In this document: positions 10,283-21,077 of the stretch, in pieces | Numbering within the stretch: the first letter of the stretch is position 1 | How the letters are laid out: every line of letters starts with the position of its first letter | Assembly: GCA_036426205.1 (NCBI GenBank) | Contig: CM071570.1 | Span: 71,538,995 to 71,602,994, forward strand | Length of the DNA stretch: 64,000 nt | Reading direction: 5' to 3' | From: Ascaphus truei | Taxonomy: Eukaryota > Chordata > Amphibia > Anura > Ascaphidae | Program-made: the position numbers and the translations under genes | The notes under the pieces: generated by a model | Told to the model about the DNA's origin: nothing | What the model saw: only the letters and a program-made list of their open reading frames with translations | Database searches by the model: none

Positions 10283-10558
10283 ATGGGCAAGCTACCCAGC
10301 TATCTGAACAAGCTCCTCACCCCTACCACATGCAGCACTTATCATCTGAGATCAGACTCCAAAAGACTGTTCATGGTCCCAAGGCTCAACAAAGTATCTG
10401 GCCGTTCCTCCTTCTCTTACCGTGCACCCCAAAACTGGAACAACCTACCAGAGACTCTCACATCCACCACCAGTTTAAGTTCTTTCAAATCTAAGTCTGT
10501 CTCACATTTTAATCTGGTCGTAACTGTTTCATATGCCCATAATATATATTTTCTTTAA
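10283..10558 (+). pseudogene. LINE-A C-terminal domain
   Basis: This is the continuation of the LINE-A protein after the insertion. It carries the L2-group end domain (PSYLNKLL, RAPQNWNNLPETL and SSFKSKSVSHF) and is colinear with 51656-51914. It is separated from the RT by the foreign block, so no single product is possible. Confidence 0.75.
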
Positions 10559-10739
10559 CTGTGAATGCAATGTCTTGTATATAATGTATACCCTGTTCAT
10601 TTATGTAACTGTATTTGTAACCATGTATTATTTGTCTTAACTCTGTGCCCAGGACATACTTGAAAACGAGAAGTAACTCTCAATGTATTACTTCCTGGTA
10701 AAATATTTGATAAATAAATAAATAAATAATGTGTTTAGG

Positions 10740-11473
10740 GATTAAAATAATGGATCATAACTAAATATATACAAATGTTCACTTCCTTAGTTAATGAGAG
10801 GATATCATATTGAAGTGGTTAATGATCATAAGAGAGAGGACTTTTTGAACATTTTAAAAACATTGAACATTCCACATGGTCAAATGCTTTAGATATAAAA
10901 AATATGAAAAAAGGGGAAATGTAACAAATTAACAAACAAAATGTCACTAGTTACTTAGTTGCCTTTTGGGAAGAAGTTCTAAGTCAATCATTTTGGAAGA
11001 ACCGAACCATCCCCGATTGCAATTTAACATGTTTACTTACTATTTTAAGGAAATTATTTAAAATTGCATACAGTTTGAACAAAAGAAGGAGGTGTAAATG
11101 AACCATTATTTAACCTCTAGTGTGCCCTTACTAGAACAGCGCTAGAGCAGGCACCCCCATGTATTACTCAAAATGTCATGCAGGTGAAAATTCTATTACC
11201 CAACCAGATTCGTTGTAAGCTGGGATACCTTTTAATAGACCAACATAAGACATTTTTATAGATTAAATTGTAGTTTATAAATCCTCATATATTTAATCAT
11301 CAGGTGTACTGTGAAATGGCAGAAATATTGTGCAAAACGTGCATGAGCAGCAGAGGACTTGCACAAGGAAAGGAGAATTTACATGACCCAGCATCCACAC
11401 TGGCCCAAGAAATGTTGGTACTTGGATTAAACGTGGAATCGTTCATTATTGTTCATGAAGTGATCGCATTTTT
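10740..11473. other. No gene seen
   Basis: AT-rich spacer. A frame of 82 codons at 11304-11552 runs into the poly(A) insertion and has no recognisable similarity; I regard it as chance. Confidence 0.5.
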
Positions 11474-11487
11474 AAAGACGTCTCAAT

Positions 11488-11632
11488 ATGTTATATCCCC
11501 CATTGATATTCTCTCCCTCCCCAGATGGTTGACCTATACAATCCTTGTTTAAAACTATGATTATGAATATGTTAGGTAAAGCTCACTTTTCCCTTCTGTA
11601 CCTTAATAAAAAATTTGTTTAAAAAAAAAAAA
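11488..11632 (+). mobile_element. Poly(A) retroposon, 5'-truncated LINE 3' end
   Basis: A 145-base block ending in ACCTTAATAAAAAATTTG and a run of A is flanked by AAAGACGTCTCAAT at 11474-11487 and again at 11633-11646. A 14-bp target duplication (its exact length is ambiguous against the A tail) plus AATAAA plus poly(A) is the signature of an L1-type insertion. Confidence 0.85.
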
Positions 11633-11646
11633 AAAGACGTCTCAAT

Positions 11647-12096
11647 TTTACATTGCTTTATCAGTCTCTTTTGATATTAGAAACCTTGTAGAAAAATTGA
11701 TGAATCTGTCATTTGAAATAGGTTAGCACCATAACAGTGTTATGATTCCAATACATAGTGCTGCCTCTGTTTCCTAATAGAACCCCACATTAAATAAGTT
11801 ATGGAGGGTAAAAAAGTGACAAAAACCTTCCACCGTACAGTGTAGAGCAAACACAAATATCACTTGTGAGTGATATTTTTATTAGCTGTTTCACAATATA
11901 AAAATTAATGTAGTCAAACATTCCATTTTAATGACAATTAATAAGAAATAATGAAACAGCAATAATGATTTCCTGACTGCCGGTAATCTTTCCATGGTAC
12001 CTTTTAGGATATTTTTTAAAAGTGAAACAAATGTTAATTTTACCATAATGTAATGTTAGCAATGTAATCATTAGTGATCTAGTACAACAAGTACAG
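11647..12096. other. No gene seen
   Basis: AT-rich spacer between the retroposon and the TA-flanked MITE, with no coding or repeat structure that I recognise. Confidence 0.45.
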
Positions 12097-12098
12097 TA

Positions 12099-12234
12099 CC
12101 GTATATTCCAGCGTATAACACGACTGGGCGTATAAGACGACCCCCAACTTGGGGGTATAACACATATATACACACACACACACACACACATCACTATATA
12201 CACACACATCACTATACACACACACACACCACTA

Positions 12235-12296
<62 letters not shown>

Positions 12297-12386
12297 TACA
12301 CACACACATCATTATACACACACACACACACACACACACACATCACTATACACACACACACACATCACTATATACAGACACATCAC

Positions 12387-12438
<52 letters not shown>

Positions 12439-12740
12439 TGAAAGTACTACTGTACTGCATGCTCGGCTCCCCACGCTGCTGAATACTGGAGGAGTAAAGA
12501 CAGGAAGAGGAGGGCTTGTGTCTGTGTGCAGAGGGACGCCCCGCCCCCTCTGCAAGCACAGGGAAACAACAGCAGCACGGAGCTTCTGCCTGCCACTGCT
12601 CTGCTCTGCCCCCAGGTTTCGCCGCACAGGCTGTGCCCCCCAGTCGGCGTATAAGACTATACCCGGCGTATAAGACGACCCCCGACTTTTGAGAAGATTT
12701 TCCTGGTTTAAAAAGTCGTCTTATACGCCGGAATATACGG
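12099..12740. mobile_element. TA-flanked MITE with internal (CA)n expansion
   Basis: The left end CCGTATATTCCAGCGTATAA and the right end (reverse) CCGTATATTCCGGCGTATAA form inverted repeats, with GTATAAGACGAC repeated internally near both ends. TA flanks each side (12097-12098 and 12741-12742), consistent with a Tc1/mariner-type target duplication; another superfamily is possible. About 275 bases of dinucleotide repeat (12160-12435) interrupt it. Confidence 0.7.
12160..12435. repeat. (CA)n microsatellite
   Basis: Long CA/TG tract broken by TCACTATA words that themselves repeat. It lies inside the TA-flanked MITE. Cysteine/valine-rich frames across it are artefacts of the repeat. Confidence 0.9.
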
Positions 12741-12849
12741 TAGTTGTATTCACCATTAATATAATGCTACAGTATTTGCTAAAAAGTCAAGTGGTCAAAT
12801 TCTGCCTGTAATATTAGATGACCATTAGTCTACTATCTGTGTTTAAATG

Positions 12850-12900
12850 GCATATTATGTTTTATTGTCTTTATTTATATTATTATTATTATTATTACTA
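12850..12900. repeat. (TTA)n-like microsatellite
   Basis: A run of TTATTATTATTATTATTATTACTA in AT-rich spacer. Confidence 0.7.
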
Positions 12901-13135
12901 CAATAAATAGACAAAATGTACAGAGCCATTTAAAAGCGAATCGCAAAAGATCCTCCTATAATTGCACTCAATTTTTACTATAAGCAAATATGTAGGGCAC
13001 TGTGGTCCAACAAATAGTCTTATATAGGCTGTCTAATAGATTTGGGATCAGTAATTAAGGTTAAAATAAAACAATAACATTTTATTACATCCAATTAATA
13101 ATAAGTGACTCAGTGAAAAATAAATTATTTACAGT

Positions 13136-14482
13136 TGTAAAGGGGTCACTCCCGGTTTTCCTGATGTCCCTTTGCCCTCTGTCTTACCCCTGTGGCAGTG
13201 GGGGAAGGGACGGCGACTTCTCCCGGTGAGTGCCACCATCTTGGTTGTGACGCGAGGTTCGCGCAATGCGCAGATTTTGGCAAGGGTAGCAGTGGCCATT
13301 ACAAGTGTGCAGGAGCTCTGGGAAGTTGCGGAGGCGCAGTTAAGCGTAGCGGTGGCCATTACAGCTTCGCACAGGCGCAGGAGAGATCGTGCACGCAGTC
13401 CCCATAGGAAAGAGGTCCTGAGTGGACTACAGCTCCCAGCACCCTCTGGGGAATGCCCTATGATCCTGTCACCTGCAGCCAGCCAGCCACTGAGACTTGC
13501 AAATTCTCTGCAGCAGGGGATTTGATACAATGTTGTGAAGCACATGAGTCAGTCAGACTGAGGATACAGAGGGGGAAAGAAGGGGGCAGAGAGCTGCGAG
13601 CTTCTGCCCTGGGCCAGAAATCCCCAGGCTAGAGCTGAGGCTCTGACTCCCCACTAGTGAGGGTGGGTGGTCACAGGGACAGGCCCTAGGATAGGGACCT
13701 GTCACATTAGAGAAGGAGAAGGAGCTCTGCATGTAGGGAGGCAAGTAGCCCCTATATTAGGCCCTATACCCCAGGCCCACTTAGGCCCTGAGTCATTGAA
13801 AGGTTGGAGCTGCTACAGGGACATGCCCTAGATAGGGAACGGATCCCCTCAGCAGTCAGGTGTGTTATGAGATAGTCAGGGACACAGCTGTGTGCACGTG
13901 GCCTGGGAAGTTTGGTCTGGGAACAGACCTCTTCAGGATAGAGACAGTCTTCATGGTGGGAGCGTCTGGTGGGACATCAACCCACGCGGAGGCAGGTTTC
14001 ATCGCAGGATCAGCGGATCCTTTGTGAAGATTCATCATACCGAGTGTGGACACACTTGGCAGGTACAGTCACCAAGTGCACCACCATTACCGATACCACA
14101 CAGGCACTGATCACGCCTAAGGTTGCATAACTCTTGGGACACGTGGATATGGGAAGAAGGCTGTGGGGTACAAGGCCTGCGAGGTTGTGTGGGCTAGTTG
14201 TGTCTTCAGTGGGTGGAGTGATAAGATATTATATAGAGTTATAATCAGTACATTAGAGCGTTAAGAGATAATTATGTTCATAAAGCCTTTGCTATTTCAC
14301 ATCCAGTGTATGTGTTCATTTGTATGTGTCCTGCGAGGAACAACTCCCGCTCTGCTGGGAGCCATCGCAGGTGGAGGCGCTGCACCATATAGTAGTAGTA
14401 AGAGTAATTCACCCCAGGTTCCCCGTGGCGGAAGCTCAGCCCTCCTGGTTGCCAAACAGTTACAGCACCACACTGATAAGTA
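13136..14482 (+). repeat. LTR-like 1.35 kb repeat, CpG-rich, copy 1
   Basis: It begins TGTAAAGGGGTC and ends near AACAGTTACA. The first 350 bases are GC-rich and hold a CACCATCTTG (YY1-like) word at about 13229, GCGCAATGCGCA (NRF1-like) at 13261, and ACTACAGCTCCCAGC (13426-13440), the ZNF143/THAP11-type element. The same layout is found at 14851-16226 (-), 37505-38693 (+) and 40556-41374 (-). TG...CA ends suggest a solo LTR, but all four occur as inverted pairs, so a fold-back DNA element is the alternative. There is no coding frame. Confidence 0.7.
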
Positions 14483-14850
14483 GTCAGATACACCTACCCA
14501 CCTCAATCTCACTTAGGGTGGGGGTAAGAGGGCTACACAGTGTTAAAACAATAGTGAAGGGATAGAGGCACAAGCCCCCAGCGATGCTGACCAGGAAATG
14601 TCCATGTATAAATTCACAGTTTAAAAGTATCTTCATTCCTTCCAAACATATCAGCTTAATAAGCCCAGAGATCCATATTCCACAATTGCATAGGTCTAAC
14701 AAAGACACCATGTAACAGCCAATAGCCAAATACAGGTATATCTTATATGGTTGTAGGTGGCTAACCCAAAGCTTGATTGTAGTAAATCATATGTAACGGG
14801 TATTCCTCCACCCAATCGCATATAGAGTGTATGTGAGGGGGGGACCTATA

Positions 14851-16226
14851 TGTTACCAGGTGTGGTGCAGTACCTGTTAGGCTCACAGGAGGTCTGAGCC
14901 TCCGCTAGTGAGAGCCTGGGGTGAATCCTCTGAACAATACTATATGGTGCAGCGCCTCCACCTGCGATGGCTCCCAGCAGAGCAGGAGTTGTTCCTCGCA
15001 GGACACATACAAATGAACACATACACTTGATGTAAAATAGCAACGGTCTTTACTAAATGCAGAATGTAACTTAACACATACATCAGCAATCCATAACAAG
15101 ATATATGTACCACCCTCTGCCACTAGCTGGCAACTATAACCTTGCCCCTAACTGGGCTATACCTTTACACCCCCTTCCCAACCCTGTGTCCAAAGAGTCC
15201 AAGTCCACCCAAGTGTCAGGCCTGTCACATGTGAGGAGCAAGTTAAAGTTGGTGCACGTGTGGAAGGTTGTAAATACCTGCCCAGGTGTCTCTACACCTG
15301 GGTGTCTTCGCAAAGGGTCTACCAGCGCTGCTTGGTCCAGCGCTGATCTGTACCTCCGCATGGGAGGGGGTCCAGCCAGACGTCCCACCATAAGGACAGT
15401 CTCTGGATCAGCAACGCAGCATACAGGAACATGCAGCATACACTATACTGGGTCACTGTACCAAAGAACTGCACAGTGTCTCTCTCTCTCCCTGCACTAA
15501 GGAACTGCACAGGGTCTGTCACAAGGTCCCTGCCTAGCACACAGCTGAAGGGGCACCGGGTCCTTACCTAAGTGCCTGTCCCTATGACCACCCACCCTCA
15601 CTAGTGGGGAGTCAGGGCCTCCACTCTAGCCTGGGGATTTCTGGCCTAGGGCAGAAGCTCGCAGCTCTCTGCCCCCCTTCTTTCCCCCTCTGTCTCCTAA
15701 GTCTGACTGACTCATGTGCTTCACAGTCTGCTTCCTGTCTCTGCATACAACATTGTATCCAATTCCCTGCTGCAGAGAATCTGCAAGTCTCAGTGGCTGG
15801 CTGGCTGTAGGTGACAGGGATCATAGGGCATTCCCCAGAGGCTGCTGGGAGATGTAGTCCACTCAGGACCTTTTCCTATGGGGACCGCGTGCGCGATCTC
15901 TCCTGCGCCTTTGCAAAGCTGTAATGGCCGCCGCTACGCTTAACTGCACCTGCGCAACCTCCCAGAGTTCCTGCACACTTGTAATGGCCACCGCTACCCT
16001 TGCCAACCTCTGCGCAATGCGCCAACCTCGCACCAACCACAACATGGCCGCCGCAGCTATCTGCACATGCACAACCCTTCGTGCATGCGCGAGCATCAGG
16101 ACCCTGACGGCGCCTGCCCAGATGGCGGCGCCAACCGGGAGAAGTTGCCGTCCCCTTCCCCCACTGCCACAGGGGTAAGGCAGGGGGTAAAGGAAGATCA
16201 GGGGAACCAGGGGTAACCCCCTTACA
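14851..16226 (-). repeat. LTR-like 1.35 kb repeat, copy 2, inverted
   Basis: This is the inverted partner of 13136-14482 across a loop of about 370 bases. It starts TGTTACC and ends CCCTTACA on the + strand. ACTACATCTCCCAGCA lies on the minus strand at 15843-15858, AGATGGCGGCG near 16121, and CTGCGCAATGCGCC near 16011. High similarity to copy 1 along almost its whole length is visible by eye, for example TGTGTCCTGCGAGGAACAAC in both. Confidence 0.7.
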
Positions 16227-16229
16227 CAT

Positions 16230-16882
16230 ATATTGTGTAAAGCAACTAAAGAAGTTACTCACTTGTGATCACATGAAGATCCAGAAGCTGTCGGCGTGCT
16301 CTTACCAGAGGGATGAAGCAGACAAGAAAAAATAGTAGATGGCGGTGCAGCTGCCTTGGAGGAAAATATGAACCAGAACTGCCAGCTTGCTAAGTACAAA
16401 AATGTATTGGTGGCACATTTAAAAACAGCAAAGTAACACCCTTACGCGTTTCGCGTGGTCAACCACGCTTTATCAAAAACAATGGCTAAACTCCCCATAG
16501 GGGAGTGCAGAGTAGCCGTGGAACTGTGCTATTTAATATTATAGGACTTGTTATATACGCAATAGTATGTGTGTCCAAAAATAATAAATGCACAGAATGG
16601 CTACTCAGACATCGTAGTATTTGTGGGTGTATAAATGCTGATTTCCTATAGAGGAAATTATATGTGACTACATAAATAGTTAAATAGGGAGATGTATGGC
16701 GCTGTAATCATATAATGCATATATGAAAGGGGGATAATATTTCTTTGACAAGACAAGTGCCTAAGCAGCTGCAGTATAAGGTTATAGCATTGTATCTTTA
16801 ATGTTTATACTATGTACCTCCATGTAGAAAGTGAGGATTACTCTTATGTAGTATAGGATACCGTCTAAATACGATTACCTGC
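16230..16882. other. Spacer with an ACGCGTTTCG hairpin
   Basis: No gene. At 16442-16476 TACGCGTTTCGCGTGGTCAA leads into CCACGCTTTATCA, a short hairpin of a type seen several times in this window, often near Penelope-like sequence. The rest is AT-rich. Confidence 0.45.
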
Positions 16883-17261
16883 CAGGGCCGCCAACAGGGG
16901 GGGAGAAAAGGCCGGGCGCCAGTTAATTTAAAAAAAAAACGGCGCCGGGTCTCCCTGTTGGCAGCGCCGGAAGTAGGTTGGGTTAAGCTTCCGGCGTGCC
17001 GGCGTGAGAGGGAAGCCCGTCGCTCGCGGGAGCAGCATTGGAGACAGGTACAGCGGGGCCGGCGGCAACTGCTGTGACCAGCCGTCGGGCCCCTCACTGC
17101 ACCGTCACTTCCCCCCCCATCTCCCCCCTGTCACCGGGCCATCCCGCTACCCCCACTCCTGTAGCATCGGACCAAAACTGCTGCCCCCCCATTGCCACCC
17201 GCCGTCCCGTTATTCCCCCCCTCATTGCCACCAGGCCGTTCTCATCTTACTGGGAATGTGT

Positions 17262-17300
17262 GTGTATATGTATGTATGTATGTATGTATGTATTGGGTAG
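17262..17300. repeat. (TATG)n microsatellite
   Basis: About seven TATG units inside the hAT element. Confidence 0.8.
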
Positions 17301-17339
17301 GTGGGGGTTTTGTATGCATTTGGGGGGGTGAGGTTGTAT

Positions 17340-17415
17340 ATATTTGGGGGTGGGAAGTTTTTTGCATTGGGGTGGGAAGTTTTTTGCATTGGGGTGGGAA
17401 GTTTTTTGGTATATA
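17340..17415 (+). repeat. G-rich tandem repeat, about 25 bp, three units
   Basis: GGGGTGGGAAGTTTTTTGCA recurs three times. Its runs of four and three G could form quadruplexes on the + strand. Confidence 0.75.
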
Positions 17416-18319
17416 TCTTGTGGGGGAATTGTGTGTTGGGGGGGCGGAATGAGTGAGTGTGGAGTAAGTGACGGAGGAAGAGGAGAGAAGGGGTGAGTGA
17501 GGAAAAGAGGGAGTAAGAGTGAGAAGCATGGGAGAGAAATACATGCGAGACGGGAGAGTGAGATGGGTGAGACAGAAGGGAGAGAAATACATGGGATGGG
17601 GGGGAAAGAGAGGGGGCTCGTGAGGTGTGAAATGGGTGGAGGGGGTGATGGGCAATACTCCCGACACGGGGGGGAGGGCCCTGCTTAAAATATTTGTCCC
17701 GGGCCCCACGATTTCTGTTGGCGGCCCTGTTACCTGCTAATAACATATCAGAAGCAAAGTGTAAATCCTCACTTAAAATAGTATCAAAGTAGTCAGCACA
17801 TAAGTCTTGTGTATCTCTTAGCGTAGGCTACATATGCAGAAAGAGACAATGGGCCTCATGCAGTAAGCGTTCATAAGTCACTTATCGACCACTTATCGAC
17901 CACATTAGCCCAAAATACCAACTCTGATTCAGTAAGCGTTGATAAGTGGGCGATAAATGCCTGAATCGTCCAAAAAACTTTTGAACAAAATCAAATCGCC
18001 GACTGAGCGGCGATAAGCCACTTATCGACACTTTTCGGAATGTTCATAAACATGTGAGATTCTAGTAGCCGTGAGTAGGTTATCGCCGCCTATCGAGGCC
18101 CTAGAATGGCAATTTTCTCTCCAAATCCAAACGCCAGAGAAAGTTGGCAAGTTGGTTGGGATAAGCGTCGATAAGGCAGCAATAAGGCACTTAGAAAAAT
18201 GTTGGCCTTTTTCCTGCCTCAGATTGATGCCAGGGGTCTCCGGAGCTGATACCCATTAATACCAGCACTGGAAACCCCCAGCATGCATCCAATGGAGGAA
18301 AAATGCATTTACAGCCCAC

Positions 18320-18363
18320 TTCATTACCTTAGCGACTAACCGCTACGGCAATGAAGGGGTTAA
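18320..18363. repeat. P1 palindrome (copy A, outer)
   Basis: CTTCATTACCTTAGCGACTA with its complement CGCTACGGCAATGAAG: a near-perfect palindrome followed by GGGGTTAA. Confidence 0.75.
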
Positions 18364-18689
18364 CCACCCGTGCCAAGCTTATTGTGGGTAGCGGGGGAGG
18401 GTGAAGGGGGTATACGACCCTTAGTGGGTGTTTAGGCCTTGCGGGGGGTGTTGCGGGTTGACTTAACCCCTTAATTACCTTAGCGGCTACCCACCGGCAA
18501 GGCCTAAACACCAATCCTTGGGGCTAATACCCCTTTACCCACCCCGCTGCCCACAATAAAAACAATACACACACAACAGCCCCAAAACCCACCTCCTAGG
18601 CCACAATAAACATAGCAATATTTAATAAACATCAAACACCCACCCCCCGTGCCCCCCCATAATGTAAAACCATGATTTGTTTTTTAACA

Positions 18690-19090
18690 TACAGGATTCA
18701 TACCCCAGACCGTTGGGGGTCCCAGTGGGTCTGACTGGTGTCCGCCGGCCCCACAGTGCACCAGAAGGGGGTGCCCACAGGTGTCTGGGAGTCTCTGGAT
18801 AATTCCCTCTAGGCGCCGTGGGCCCTCAGATGGTCTCCGCGGGTCAGTGTGGGCCACAATAGGGTCCACAGGTGGGCCCACGGAATTCTAGGGGTCCCTG
18901 GGTCATCCCACAGGTGTCTGAGGGTCCTCAGGTGGTTCTAATGGGGTTTGGGGGCCCTTGGGTGGTCCCTGTGGGTCAGTGGGGCCTGGTTCTTCCCCAC
19001 TGGTGTTCCCCGTGGGTTCGCAGTTGGTACCCGTGGGCGTCCGGGGGTCTTCAGGTGATCTCCATAGGTTTCCGCAGACCTAAGGTACCA
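18690..19090 (-). repeat. G-rich module of the palindrome-rich element
   Basis: GC-rich block built on short words such as GGTGGTCCCTG, GACCCGCGGAGACCACC and GACACCTGTGG. Both borders are inverted copies of a TTTTTAACATACAGG-like sequence (18680 and 19095). Related blocks lie at 26950-27380 (-), 29780-30270 (-, degraded), 34561-34870 (+) and 62280-62750 (+). Frames across it are repeat artefacts. Confidence 0.6.
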
Positions 19091-19167
19091 ACCCTGTATG
19101 TCAACAAATAAAACATGGCCTACATTTCAATCAATCCCCCCACCCCCACCAAAAACATTCAGTACAG

Positions 19168-19232
19168 TAATGGGCAAAATAACTATTATCCAGATATGGA
19201 TAATAGATTATTTGCCCATTATTAAACACAAC
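19168..19232. repeat. P2 palindrome (copy A)
   Basis: TGGGCAAAATAACTATTATCC is followed by its near-complement GGATAATAGATTATTTGCCCA, with centre AGATAT. Confidence 0.75.
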
Positions 19233-19373
19233 ATCAATCAGCATAAATAAAGTAAATAAATAAAGTTCTACTTATCACAGCTACATGATGGGTGTCCTCA
19301 TCATGATACTGCAGGTCCCTGTCCTCCGTTGCCAGAAAGCATACATACATAATAAATACAATCTAATGGCCCC

Positions 19374-19430
19374 TAACCCCTTAATCACATTAGCGGTTAA
19401 TAACCGCTATAGTCATTATGGGGTTAACCC
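19374..19430. repeat. P1 palindrome (copy A, inner)
   Basis: CCCCTTAATCACATTAGCGG and CCGCTATAGTCATTATGGGG flank TTAATAA, a stem-forming palindrome of about 55 bases. Confidence 0.75.
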
Positions 19431-20211
19431 ATCCTGTCTGCTACCCACCGGGAGGCCTAAGCACCCACCCTGGATCCACTATACCCACCCTGTACCCATT
19501 GAGTAGTATAGTGGTACATCATTCCCATAATATGGGCATGATATGCCACTACAGCACTCAATGGGCACCCAAATCACAATAAATTAATGCTACAAACACT
19601 CTATAATAAAACATTACAAAACTCCAAACAAAACACAATTCACTAAATGAAAACACTAGCCAGCTAAACCAATTAATACAAGCAATAACCAGATCAACAA
19701 TGAATGAATTAAACCATTAACCAATCAAAGCAATTAATAAAACAACAAGGAATTATTTCAAACAGTAACCAATCAAACCAATTGATTATTAAAAAACTCG
19801 GAATTAATTGTAACAGTAACTAATCAAAACAATTAATTAATACAACAGCAATGAATTAATTGAAATATGAACCTACAAAGAAATTAATTATTACAAAAAT
19901 CTGAAACTCAACCAAAGCATTAGCCAACACAACACATCATTAATTCAAAAAGAAAATCAATCACCAACATTTAATTTAAATAAAGCAGTAAAATACCAAA
20001 CAATTACATCCACATAATAAACTGACATTGCAAAAATCAACATCAATACAAAGCAAGAAATGCCCCCCAAATATTGTCCTAATAATGTATTGATCTGTAC
20101 CCTAAAGTGGTACAGATGAATACATTATCAGTCAATGTACCAAAAAAAAACACATCCAATGTCAAAACTTGTAAAAAAAATAAATTTACAAACATGCAAT
20201 ATTTGACTTAC

Positions 20212-20475
20212 CATTAGAAGCGCTGGCCCTCCGACTCGCAGGGAAACAGGAAGCTCACATACCAGGAAGGCCTCAAACAGCATCCGATGCCATCCACCAT
20301 GAAGATCCGGATCAGGTACCCAAATCATCTTTCTTCTATCTTTAATCAGCTTCTTCAATCTTCATCTGTTATTATTTATTGATCTTCTTTGTCTTCTATC
20401 TTCTTCTTGTAATCCAAAAAGCCCCATGTTAGATCCCAACCGATGTTGTCTCGTCATCTTCTTGGGCTCAAATGA
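20212..20475 (-). other. Exon-1-like block of copy A, ending in ATG before a GTAAGT donor
   Basis: On the minus strand it lies directly downstream of the TATA-like site and ends CTAATG|GTAAGT, with ATG at 20214-20212 and GT at 20211-20210. The same end is at 33348-33350 (-) and 61355-61357 (+). A 76-codon minus-strand frame at 20128-20358 reads through the donor into the intron and is probably not the product. The first part is rich in GAAGA words, as in 61130-61260. I do not recognise a protein. Confidence 0.5.
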
Positions 20476-20479
20476 GGTG

Positions 20480-20625
20480 TCACGGCCTTTAATAGGGCTT
20501 GTGACGTCACATTTGGTCTGGAACTGGTTTAACAGCCATCTGATTGGCTGTTAAAACCAGGTGCCAACTTTTTTTTTTTTAACATAATTTAAAGGGAATG
20601 ATGCCAGCCAATCAGAATGGCTGTG
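20480..20625 (-). promoter_or_regulatory. Promoter of copy A (CCAAT, CRE, TATA-like)
   Basis: In transcription order on the minus strand: CCAAT at 20608-20612, an ATTGG/CCAAT-type site at 20543-20547, TGACGTCA at 20502-20509, and CTATTAAAGG at about 20488-20497 as TATA. The order and spacing of the last two match 61081-61101, where the sequence reads AATGTGACGTCATAGGCCTA. Confidence 0.6.
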
Positions 20626-20767
20626 CTTCATTTCCCTTTTAACATGACGGAACCACCCGAGGGCCCTCAGACACCTGTGGGATGACTCGGGGTTACAATA
20701 AAAAGAATCAGAGTCCTGCTTAATGTAGTTTTTTTGTTGTTGCATATAATACCACGACCTATTCTTA

Positions 20768-21074
20768 GGCTTTGCCTATAGTGCTGCTGATGGCGACGGC
20801 GACACGATGGGTGACGTCACCCGTCGCCGTCGCCTCCGGCGAAAGTTATGTTTCGCCGGTCGCCGGCATCGCGGGATTCCCGCAATTTGATTTGTTAAAG
20901 GGCCGTCACGTGACGCGACGGCCTTTGAAAAATCAAATTTTGCCGGCGGCGGGTTTTCGCGACGGCGACATTGCTCCGTCGCTTGTCACCGTCGCGTGCA
21001 CTATAAGCGCACGCGGCGGCGGCAATGCTTTTGTTTTTGGGCGAATTTGCGTCGCCGGCACTATAAGCACGGCC
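20768..21074. mobile_element. PIF/Harbinger-type MITE, CpG-rich
   Basis: The left end GGCTTTGCCTATAGTGCTGC and the right end (reverse) GGCCGTGCTTATAGTGCCGG are terminal inverted repeats. TTA flanks both sides (20765-20767 and 21075-21077). The interior contains many CGGCGAC words and the palindrome GGGTGACGTCACCC. No protein frame is recognised. It abuts the promoter end of copy A. Confidence 0.8.
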
Positions 21075-21077
21075 TTA

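Larger units (their letters stand above)
8733..10735 (+). mobile_element. LINE-A: L2/CR1-group non-LTR retrotransposon, 5'-truncated
   Basis: It runs from the RT N-terminal region, through the palm motifs, to a C-terminal domain and a 3' UTR ending in a TAAATAAATAAATAAAT-type tail, as in LINEs with short tandem-repeat ends. The C-terminal segment (residues with WNNLPETL and SSFKSKSVSHF) resembles the end of L2-group proteins. The endonuclease domain is missing, the usual result of incomplete target-primed reverse transcription. Other copies lie at 2985-3870 (-), 50912-52101 (+) and 59815-59922 (-). Confidence 0.85.
16883..17729. mobile_element. hAT-type non-autonomous element, perfect 8-bp TSD
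   Basis: The ends CAGGGCCGCCAACAG and CTGTTGGCGGCCCTG are perfect inverted repeats. TTACCTGC flanks both sides (16875-16882 and 17730-17737), an exact 8-bp target duplication diagnostic of hAT. The interior is a CpG-rich left part and a purine-rich right part with tandem repeats. Proline-rich frames on either strand are composition artefacts; no transposase is present. Confidence 0.9.
17849..20765 (-). mobile_element. Palindrome-rich element, copy A (promoter end to the right)
   Basis: On the minus strand, right to left: promoter (about 20620-20480), exon 1 ending at 20212, AT-rich intron, P1 palindrome (19374-19430), an exon-like block near 19280-19340, P2 palindrome (19168-19232), the G-rich module (18690-19090), another P1 (18320-18363), then a terminus GGGCCTCATGCAGTAAGC at 17850. 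The terminus is nearly identical to the one at 36530, which faces the other way. No transposase is recognisable. Family membership is inferred from shared order with 33917-36533 and 59923-63260. Confidence 0.65.

Noticed and set aside
11928..12627. Cysteine/valine-rich frames on the minus strand
   Set aside because: They translate the (CA)n microsatellite; residue periodicity follows the dinucleotide repeat.
13129..16262. Several frames of 70-138 codons on both strands
   Set aside because: They lie in the CpG-rich LTR-like repeats, are not conserved between copies and carry no motif.
17222..17746. Minus-strand frame of 174 codons, proline/serine-rich
   Set aside because: It spans the purine-rich interior and one end of a hAT MITE; no similarity to a transposase.
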